Positions 1-3,486 of a DNA stretch of 6,732 bases are shown in pieces. Source of the stretch: CAZKYX01 sp964557125 (GTDB lineage Bacteria > Patescibacteriota > Microgenomatia > Levybacterales > GWA1-39-11). The first letter of the stretch is position 1. Each line of letters opens with the position of its first letter. A program made the position numbers and the translations under genes. The notes below the pieces were generated by a model. The model saw nothing but the letters and a program-made list of their open reading frames with translations, ran no database searches and was not told the origin of the DNA. Where the stretch lies: the NCBI GenBank assembly GCA_964557125.1, contig CAZKYX010000049.1:1-6732 (forward strand), in the 5' to 3' direction.

Positions 1-35
1 CCTAAAACCTGCAACCCGAAACCTACAACCTAATT
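1..35. repeat. Heptamer tandem repeat, consensus CCTAMAA, at the end of the carboxypeptidase gene
   Basis: Five consecutive 7-base units start at positions 1, 8, 15, 22 and 29. They begin CCTAAAA, CCTGCAA, CCCGAAA, with CC fixed and AA at the end in four of five. The array touches the left window edge and may continue beyond it. Its last unit contains the TAG stop of the minus-strand carboxypeptidase gene (bases 30-32 read on the minus strand). No intrinsic terminator hairpin is visible for that gene inside the window. The function is unknown; the period of 7 is shared with the other spacer arrays of this window. Confidence 0.75.
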
Positions 36-1007
36 ATGTGCCGGTGGCACCTCACCCAAACTTTTCAAGCTGTAATCCAACATCTCCTTCATATCCTGCC
101 TCCTGTTTTCGCTATTCAGCAATACTGCGACAATTCTATGTCCTTTGTACTCTAGATAAGTAATAAGGCAAAGCCCTGCCTCTTCCGTATAGCCAGTCTT
201 TACGCCCTTAACACCAGGATAGGTAGTAAGTAAATTCGTTTGATTGTAAAGTAAAAAATACTTATGAGTACTCGTTGCAGGAATTTCATACTCATACGTA
301 GCTGCTATCTTGGCAAATTCTGGGAAGGTAAGCGCATAGCGAGTCAGAGTAAGTAAGTCCTTAACCGTGCTATATTGCCTTCCATCGCCCTCAAGGCCGC
401 TTGCATTACTAAATCGAGTATTTGAAAGTCCAAGACTTTCTGCCTTTTTGTTCATGATAAAAACAAATTCATCTCTTCCGTACGGACTTTCCTCAGCCAA
501 CACTTCTGCTGCATCATTTCCTGAATGCAAAATAAGTCCGTACAGCAATTCTTCTACGGTAAGACTTTCACCAGTAGAAAGTCCCATCGCATTTTCCCCT
601 ATCGTTGCTGCGTGCTCACTTACCGTAACTTGCTTATCCAAGTCCATGGTTTCAAGAGTCACAATTGCAGTCATTACCTTTGTGAGTGAGGCTATTGGAA
701 GCTTTTCATCTGAATCTTTATTATAGAGTATGGTGTCAGTATTCAATTCATACGAAATGGCACTTTTTGCAGTAACATCAAGCTTTTTTAGTTTTGTATC
801 TCTCTTTTTTTCGCTTGGAAACCAAAATGCATAGGAAGCATTATGATCTTTCACAACTGTGTCAACAAGTAGGGAGGGTAGGGGTGAGAGTATTGTTGCA
901 ATTCCTTTCACTTGCGCGTCTGAAATAAGTGAGTATGAAAAGAGTGCTCCGTAGATAACCCCAACTGAGATAATAAGCCAGAATAGTAGTTTACCCAACA
1001 ACTTCAT
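30..1007 (-). CDS. D-alanyl-D-alanine carboxypeptidase (peptidase S11, low-molecular-mass PBP)
   Basis: This is a serine D,D-carboxypeptidase that removes the terminal D-Ala from peptidoglycan stem pentapeptides outside the cytoplasmic membrane. All three catalytic motifs of the S11 family are present, numbered from the ATG at 1007: SLTK (S107 nucleophile, K110), SGN (162-164) and KTG (270-272). A hydrophobic segment at about residues 8-28, after a short basic start, is an uncleaved signal anchor or signal peptide. The protein is 325 residues and stops soon after the transpeptidase-like fold, so it lacks the C-terminal beta domain of E. coli PBP5. The frame is open up to a TTG at 1073, with another ATG at 1037. 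I chose 1007 because the hydrophobic anchor follows it directly and a good promoter (1023-1052) lies across the upstream part of the frame. The paralogue type (DacA, DacB or DacF) cannot be told from the sequence. Family assignment is very secure. Confidence 0.94.
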   Translation of the reverse strand: MKLLGKLLFWLIISVGVIYGALFSYSLISDAQVKGIATILSPLPSLLVDTVVKDHNASYAFWFPSEKKRDTKLKKLDVTAKSAISYELNTDTILYNKDSDEKLPIASLTKVMTAIVTLETMDLDKQVTVSEHAATIGENAMGLSTGESLTVEELLYGLILHSGNDAAEVLAEESPYGRDEFVFIMNKKAESLGLSNTRFSNASGLEGDGRQYSTVKDLLTLTRYALTFPEFAKIAATYEYEIPATSTHKYFLLYNQTNLLTTYPGVKGVKTGYTEEAGLCLITYLEYKGHRIVAVLLNSENRRQDMKEMLDYSLKSLGEVPPAHN

Positions 1008-1022
1008 AGGTAGGTGACTTAC

Positions 1023-1052
1023 AGTATATTGAAACATAACTGATCGATTCAA
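1023..1052 (-). promoter_or_regulatory. Sigma-70-type promoter of the carboxypeptidase gene
   Basis: On the minus strand, TTGAAT (1052-1047) is followed after 18 bases by TATACT (1028-1023). Fifteen bases separate the -10 box from the ATG at 1007, giving a leader of roughly 8 bases without a clear Shine-Dalgarno. The site lies inside the reading frame upstream of 1007 and so argues against the longer TTG and ATG starts. Confidence 0.55.
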
Positions 1053-1053
1053 G

Positions 1054-1074
1054 GAACAATAAACAATAAGCAAT
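1054..1074. repeat. Three heptamer units, consensus RAVCAAT
   Basis: Units GAACAAT (1054), AAACAAT (1061) and AAGCAAT (1068) follow each other exactly, 7 bases apart. They lie upstream of the carboxypeptidase promoter, in the divergent spacer before the methyltransferase. The array is translated only if the doubtful TTG start at 1073 is used. The copy number is small, but the same 7-base period recurs in all other spacers. Confidence 0.6.
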
Positions 1075-1099
1075 GCTTGCGACTTCGTCTAAAACAGTG

Positions 1100-1134
1100 C
1101 TCAGAAATCAGTAATCAAAAATCAAAAATCAGAA
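1100..1134. repeat. Five heptamer units, consensus ATCARAA
   Basis: Units start at 1100, 1107, 1114, 1121 and 1128. Two of them are identical (ATCAAAA), and the others differ at one or two bases (CTCAGAA, ATCAGTA, ATCAGAA). The core TCA is constant. The array lies about 35 bases upstream of the methyltransferase -35 box and runs into a palindrome built from the same ATCAG word. The role is unknown. Confidence 0.7.
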
Positions 1135-1138
1135 GATG

Positions 1139-1150
1139 CTGATATATCAG
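1139..1150. promoter_or_regulatory. Perfect 12-base palindrome upstream of the methyltransferase promoter
   Basis: CTGATATATCAG is a perfect inverted repeat ending 20 bases before the -35 box (1171). Such a site could be an operator for a dimeric regulator. Its half-site ATCAG is also the unit of the adjacent heptamer array, so it may instead be an inverted array unit. No regulator gene is visible nearby. Confidence 0.3.
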
Positions 1151-1170
1151 GAAAAATAGAAATTGCCCTG

Positions 1171-1199
1171 TTGCAAATCGTTTTCCGGTACCCGATAAT
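1171..1199 (+). promoter_or_regulatory. Sigma-70-type promoter of the methyltransferase gene, leaderless
   Basis: TTGCAA (1171-1176), a 17-base spacer and GATAAT (1194-1199). The ATG at 1206 starts only 6 bases after the -10 box, so transcription is expected to begin at or next to the start codon. No Shine-Dalgarno precedes the ATG, which agrees with leaderless translation. Confidence 0.6.
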
Positions 1200-1205
1200 T
1201 ACTCT

Positions 1206-1793
1206 ATGCAAACAAGCAATTACCAAAAACACATTAACAAAAACCCCATTCAACAAGTCCTTATCAATAATTTCTACAAGTCTTTTTTTAATGTGCTAAA
1301 ACCCCTAAGGCCAAAAAAAATCCTTGATGTTGGATGCGGTGAAGGCTTTACCCTCAAAAAGCTAGAAGAGAAAAAGTTGGGTCAGGCAAATGAAGGAATT
1401 GACTCACTCACCACAGCAGTTGATATTGCCAAGAAAATTTACCCAACCCTTAACATCAAAAAGGGTGACATCTATAACATGGACTACAAAGATAACTCGT
1501 TTGACGTTGTTTTGTGTACTGAAGTTCTTGAGCATCTTGATGACCCAGAGCGTGCTATGAAAGAACTTGTTAGAGTTTCCTCGAAGTATTTAATACTTTC
1601 AGTCCCAAATGAACCTTTCTTTATATTGGCAAACTTTGCCAGAGGAAAGTACTTAAAACGGTTTGGCAATCATCCTGAGCACATTAACCACTGGACATTT
1701 AAATCTTTTGAAGCGTTTGCTAAAAAACACGGATTAAAAGTTGTAAAAGCGAGGCATCCATTCGCATGGACTATGCTTTTACTTCAAAAGTAA
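1206..1793 (+). CDS. Class I SAM-dependent methyltransferase (Methyltransf_11 type)
   Basis: This cytoplasmic enzyme is predicted to transfer a methyl group from S-adenosylmethionine; the acceptor is unknown. Of 195 residues, the Rossmann core is clear: motif I LDVGCGEGF (40-48) for SAM binding, an acidic end of strand 2 at D66, GDIYNMD (87-93) contacting adenine, and the post-core VVLCTEVLEHLDDP (101-114), which is typical of Methyltransf_11/UbiE-like enzymes. LSVPNEP (131-137) forms the following strand and loop. There are no membrane segments. The C-terminal half is short and carries a HPEHINHW stretch (156-163), a pattern I associate with methyltransferases near glycan or lipid genes, but this does not fix a substrate. 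The ATG is chosen because a promoter ends 6 bases upstream. The gene stands alone, divergent from the carboxypeptidase gene. The family is secure; the substrate is not determined. Confidence 0.9.
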   Translation: MQTSNYQKHINKNPIQQVLINNFYKSFFNVLKPLRPKKILDVGCGEGFTLKKLEEKKLGQANEGIDSLTTAVDIAKKIYPTLNIKKGDIYNMDYKDNSFDVVLCTEVLEHLDDPERAMKELVRVSSKYLILSVPNEPFFILANFARGKYLKRFGNHPEHINHWTFKSFEAFAKKHGLKVVKARHPFAWTMLLLQK

Positions 1794-1812
1794 TATCACT
1801 CTTTTTTTCCCG

Positions 1813-1859
1813 AAAAACAACCCACCTCAAATGCATTTTTGTGCCTCTGAAATGGGTTG
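1813..1859 (-). terminator. Minus-strand intrinsic terminator
   Basis: Read on the minus strand, CAACCCA (1859-1853) pairs with TGGGTTG (1824-1818) in a 7-base stem, followed at once by five T (1817-1813). The 28-base loop allows a few extra inner pairs (GCA with TGC, TCA with TGA). On the plus strand the stem is not followed by a T tract, so it would serve only transcripts coming from the right. It fits the 3' end of the proposed small RNA. Confidence 0.45.
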
Positions 1860-1861
1860 AA

Positions 1862-1903
1862 TTGAGGCCTGTGCCTCAAGATTCTCCGAAAAATTTCTTC
1901 GGA
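1862..1903. other. Two adjacent perfect hairpins in the methyltransferase 3' spacer
   Basis: Stem 1 is TTGAGGC (1862-1868) with GCCTCAA (1873-1879), loop CTGT. Stem 2 is TCCGAA (1885-1890) with TTCGGA (1898-1903), loop of 7. On the plus strand neither is followed by a T tract, so they are poor terminators for the methyltransferase gene. They could protect its mRNA 3' end or be parts of the minus-strand RNA. The CCTCAA at 1825-1830 can also pair with TTGAGG at 1862-1867, so alternative folds exist. Confidence 0.5.
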
Positions 1904-1927
1904 AAAAGGTAGCCCAAAACTTTCTTT

Positions 1928-1956
1928 TTTATATCGTTATTTTGAAACTTTGTCAA
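1928..1956 (-). promoter_or_regulatory. Near-consensus minus-strand sigma-70 promoter without a downstream gene
   Basis: On the minus strand, TTGACA (1956-1951, six of six) is followed after exactly 17 bases by TATAAA (1933-1928, five of six). It is the best match to the consensus seen in the window, yet no credible protein follows. The next minus-strand gene is the carboxypeptidase, about 920 bases away and beyond the oppositely oriented methyltransferase. It therefore points to a non-coding transcript. Confidence 0.5.
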
Positions 1957-1974
1957 TGAGAAAAATTCCAGTTG

Positions 1975-2016
1975 TTGAATCTTGAATATGGAATATTGAA
2001 TATAGAATATGGAATA
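1975..2016. repeat. Six heptamer units, consensus TNGAATA (left arm of inverted array)
   Basis: Units start at 1975, 1982, 1989, 1996, 2003 and 2010 and all contain GAAT; the second base is T, G or A. Bases 1983-2013 match the reverse complement of 2055-2085 at 26 of 31 positions, so this array is one arm of a large imperfect inverted repeat with a 41-base loop. The spacer lies between the methyltransferase and the coiled-coil protein gene. Confidence 0.8.
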
Positions 2017-2056
2017 TAGAGAAGGTCGTGCCTTAGAAAGATAGAAATCGTATCTC

Positions 2057-2084
2057 AATATTCTAAATTCAGCATTCGATATTC
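2057..2084. repeat. Four heptamer units, consensus NANATTC (right arm of inverted array)
   Basis: AATATTC (2057), TAAATTC (2064), AGCATTC (2071) and GATATTC (2078) are the inverted form of the left-arm unit. The arm ends just before the promoter of the downstream gene. As RNA it could fold back on 1983-2013. Confidence 0.75.
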
Positions 2085-2090
2085 ACCCTC

Positions 2091-2120
2091 TTGCATTTAT
2101 GCAAAGGGTTAATATATATT
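2091..2120 (+). promoter_or_regulatory. Probable promoter of the coiled-coil protein gene, leaderless
   Basis: TTGCAT (2091-2096), 18 bases, TATATT (2115-2120), then 8 bases to the ATG at 2129. No Shine-Dalgarno is present. The -35 resembles TTGCAA of the methyltransferase promoter. The AT-rich -10 area allows alternative registers, so exact boxes are uncertain. Confidence 0.45.
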
Positions 2121-2128
2121 AGTAATCT

Positions 2129-2641
2129 ATGGATGACTCAAAAGACACAATTGTAGAAGGCGAACTATTTGCAGAAGAATCTCCTATTGCACCACCCGCA
2201 ATGGAGGTAACTGTTGATGGGCAGGAAGAACAGACTTCAACAAGCGCATCTTCAGATGCAGAACTTATGATAAATTTGGGCAACCTTATCAATAGCAATC
2301 TCACTGAAATTGACAAAATTGAAGCAGATTTAGCAAATCAAAAGGAAATGCTTGATAGCGTCCTTGAAAATGATTCCACATACAAAGACCATGCTGAGCG
2401 CGCTAAAGAAGCATCTCGAATAAAGACTGCAACTAAGAAAGAAATTTTCAAAAGGCCGGATGTATCCCACGTTGTTGTAAAGCTCAATGAATTAAAAGAT
2501 GATATCAAGAATACAAAAGAAGAACTTTCTCAATACGTTCAGGAATACGCACGCGTATCTGGACAAAACTATTTTGAAGCTGCTGATGGCAGTATCCAAG
2601 AAATAGTATACGTCGCAAAGCTCCGCAAAAAACAGGCATAN
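2129..2641 (+). CDS. Hypothetical acidic coiled-coil protein
   Basis: I do not recognise a characterised family, though similar short acidic helical proteins are, from memory, common in Parcubacteria. The readable part is 170 residues. Residues 1-45 are acidic and low in complexity (Glu, Ser, Pro, Ala, Thr), with no signal peptide or membrane segment. From about 46 to 145 the sequence is strongly helical, with heptad-like leucines and isoleucines broken by a Pro near 110 (KRPDV), suggesting two coiled-coil segments. The C-terminus is basic (KLRKKQA). The next codon is TA followed by the first unknown base, so a TAA or TAG stop at 2639-2641 is likely; the gene is probably complete, but this cannot be proved across the gap. 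The start at 2129 is set by the promoter just upstream. The protein is probably cytoplasmic. The role is unknown; it may be structural or scaffolding. Confidence 0.75.
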
Positions 2642-2740
2642 NNNNNNNNNNNNNNNNNNNNNNNNNNNNNNNNNNNNNNNNNNNNNNNNNNNNNNNNNNN
2701 NNNNNNNNNNNNNNNNNNNNNNNNNNNNNNNNNNNNNNNN
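2641..2740. other. Assembly gap, exactly 100 N
   Basis: One hundred N is a common placeholder for a scaffold gap of unknown length. It starts within the last codon of the coiled-coil gene and ends at a TTTTGGG heptamer array, so the missing part is probably repetitive. Distances and reading frames across it are not meaningful. Confidence 0.95.
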
Positions 2741-2764
2741 AGGCTTTGGGTTTTGGGTTTTAGA
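2741..2764. repeat. Heptamer array TTTTGGG cut by the assembly gap
   Basis: Units CTTTGGG (2744), TTTTGGG (2751) and TTTTAGA (2758), preceded by AGG directly at the gap edge. The array probably extends into the gap. It resembles the reverse complement of the CTAAACC units near 3434 and 5069. Confidence 0.6.
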
Positions 2765-2802
2765 TAGTACAAATTAAGAAACCGAAAAAACACTTTTCCC
2801 AC

Positions 2803-2854
2803 AAAAAAATACCACTTGGTCGTAATACTATTACTTCTTTGTGGTATTTTTTTT
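2803..2854. terminator. Bidirectional intrinsic terminator
   Basis: A perfect 13-base stem pairs 2803-2815 with 2841-2853: the core ATACCAC/GTGGTAT is flanked by an A run on the left and eight T (2847-2854) on the right. Read rightwards it ends in T8, read leftwards in T7, so it can stop transcripts from both sides. The 25-base loop holds a smaller perfect palindrome, GTAATA/TATTAC around a single C (2822-2834). It lies 19 bases after the stop of the RRM gene and probably also ends transcription coming from the coiled-coil gene or whatever lies in the gap. Confidence 0.88.
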
Positions 2855-2873
2855 GCTTTTTAAAGCGGGTAAT

Positions 2874-3224
2874 TTACCTTCGATCTCGGCGTTTGAAGTC
2901 TCCTCCACCACCTCCACTGCGTCGGTCATTACTGTAGCTTCCACCGCCTCCGCCGTAGCCTCCTGAAGCTGGTCTTTCTTCACGTGCTCTAGCAATTGAG
3001 ACGAATATCATTCGTTCTTGGAATGTAGATTTGTTAAGTTTTTCGATAGATGCATTAGCTGCAGCTTCGTCTTCCATTTCTACAAATCCAAATCCCTTGC
3101 TTCTTCCTGAATCTCTATCAGTGATGATAGAAACAGAAAGGACAACTCCGAATTCCCCAAACAATTGTTTTAGGTCATCTTCTGTTGCACCATAAGGTAA
3201 ATTACCAATGTATAATTTTGTCAT
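2874..3224 (-). CDS. RNA-binding protein with one RRM domain and glycine/arginine-rich tail
   Basis: This is a small cytoplasmic RNA-binding protein of 116 residues. One RRM fills residues 3-80. RNP2 is LYIGNL (4-9) and RNP1 is KGFGFVEM (43-50), with the aromatic residues Y5, F45 and F47 that stack on RNA bases all present. The tail (87-116) is rich in glycine and arginine (GGYGGGGG, RRSGGGGG, KRRDRR), like the glycine-rich RRM proteins known from cyanobacteria and many other bacteria, where several are cold-induced. That regulation is family knowledge, not shown here. The ATG is preceded at 6 bases by a strong Shine-Dalgarno and, further up, by a strong promoter with a leader of about 110 bases, so the gene is probably well expressed and may be controlled after transcription. 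A shared terminator follows. The likely role is an RNA chaperone or post-transcriptional regulator; targets are unknown. Confidence 0.96.
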   Translation of the reverse strand: MTKLYIGNLPYGATEDDLKQLFGEFGVVLSVSIITDRDSGRSKGFGFVEMEDEAAANASIEKLNKSTFQERMIFVSIARAREERPASGGYGGGGGSYSNDRRSGGGGGDFKRRDRR

Positions 3225-3230
3225 TAATTT

Positions 3231-3240
3231 TCACCGCCTT
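3231..3240 (-). promoter_or_regulatory. Shine-Dalgarno of the RRM gene
   Basis: On the minus strand AAGGCGGTGA ends 6 bases before the ATG at 3224. It matches the anti-Shine-Dalgarno complement at nine of ten bases (one C for A). It is the only strong ribosome binding site in the window; the other complete genes start without one. Confidence 0.8.
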
Positions 3241-3341
3241 TCGTAAATGGGATTCTTAATAAAATAGTTGCGTGCATTATATTCTGGAAAAATTTTCGTA
3301 GGAGGATTATCCGTTCATACTCTCTTTTTTCGAGTAAGGAA

Positions 3342-3370
3342 ATTATACCAAAGCACTTGGGTATTAGCAA
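3342..3370 (-). promoter_or_regulatory. Strong promoter of the RRM gene with extended -10
   Basis: On the minus strand, TTGCTA (3370-3365), 17 bases, then TATAAT (3347-3342), with TGG directly before it forming an extended -10. The start would be near 3335, giving a leader of about 110 bases. A second TATAAT at 3281-3276 lacks a -35 box and may be a weaker internal start. Confidence 0.65.
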
Positions 3371-3382
3371 TAGCACTCCAGC

Positions 3383-3455
3383 GTATAGTTAGGAGAGGGT
3401 ATAGTGCTTAGTTTAAAAACAAAAAACTATCCCCTAAACCCTATCTTAACTGTAC
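3383..3455. repeat. Composite intergenic repeat, copy A
   Basis: Box 1 is GTATAGTTAGGAGAGG (3383-3398). Box 2 (3424-3451) contains the CCCTAAACCCT core and ends TCTTAACT. Both recur in the same order and orientation at 5030-5093: box 1 is identical over 16 bases and box 2 matches at 25 of 28. Box 2 shows the 7-base period (TATCCCC, TAAACCC, TATCTTA from 3428). Box 1 is roughly the inverse of box 2, so the element can fold back. It sits between the RRM promoter and the MurF-like gene. Confidence 0.75.
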
Positions 3456-3472
3456 CCTTGCAGACAATGGAG

Positions 3473-3478
3473 TATAAT
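3473..3478 (+). promoter_or_regulatory. -10 box of the MurF-like gene, leaderless
   Basis: A perfect TATAAT ends 8 bases before the ATG at 3487. No good -35 is seen at 16-18 bases; the best hexamer, TTAACT (3446-3451), is 21 bases away and lies in the repeat. The GAGGG directly before the ATG is too close to act as a Shine-Dalgarno, so a leaderless mRNA is likely. Confidence 0.45.
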
Positions 3479-3486
3479 ATGAGGGT

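Larger units (their letters stand above)
1813..1921 (-). ncRNA. Candidate small RNA of about 110 nt (unknown family)
   Basis: A near-consensus promoter at 1928-1956 points left and would start RNA near 1921. A hairpin with a T tail at 1813-1859 would end it. Between them no convincing protein can be read, but two further perfect hairpins occur: a 6-base stem TCCGAA/TTCGGA (1885-1890 with 1898-1903) and a 7-base stem TTGAGGC/GCCTCAA with a 4-base loop (1862-1868 with 1873-1879). On the RNA strand, the 8-base word GAGGCACA occurs twice, exactly 30 bases apart (1877-1870 and 1847-1840). I do not recognise SRP RNA, 6S, tmRNA or RNase P signatures. This is an inference from promoter plus structure plus terminator; no expression data are available. 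Confidence 0.35.

Noticed and set aside
367..726. Plus-strand open frame of 119 codons inside the carboxypeptidase gene
   Set aside because: It lies antisense to a gene with all catalytic motifs; serine/leucine-rich shadow without a recognisable domain.
1484..1669. Minus-strand open frame inside the methyltransferase gene
   Set aside because: Antisense to SAM-binding motifs; no support.
1876..2058. Minus-strand frame of 60 codons
   Set aside because: Much of it is the TTGAATA heptamer array read as Ile/Tyr/Phe repeats; no domain and no ribosome binding site.
1794..2128. A tRNA or known structural RNA in the long spacer
   Set aside because: No cloverleaf, T-loop consensus, or SRP, tmRNA, 6S or RNase P signature could be read; only simple hairpins.
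2119..2316. Minus-strand open frame opposite the start of the coiled-coil gene
   Set aside because: Shadow of the acidic, low-complexity N-terminus of the plus-strand gene.
2741..2764. Telomere-like or CRISPR-like repeat at the gap edge
   Set aside because: The units are only 7 bases, degenerate and without spacers; there are no cas genes, and similar arrays occur in all other spacers, so neither a chromosome end nor CRISPR is supported.
2129..2767. A 212-residue version of the coiled-coil protein reading through the gap
   Set aside because: The gap length is a placeholder, so the frame after it is arbitrary, and the tail would be a translation of the TTTTGGG array.
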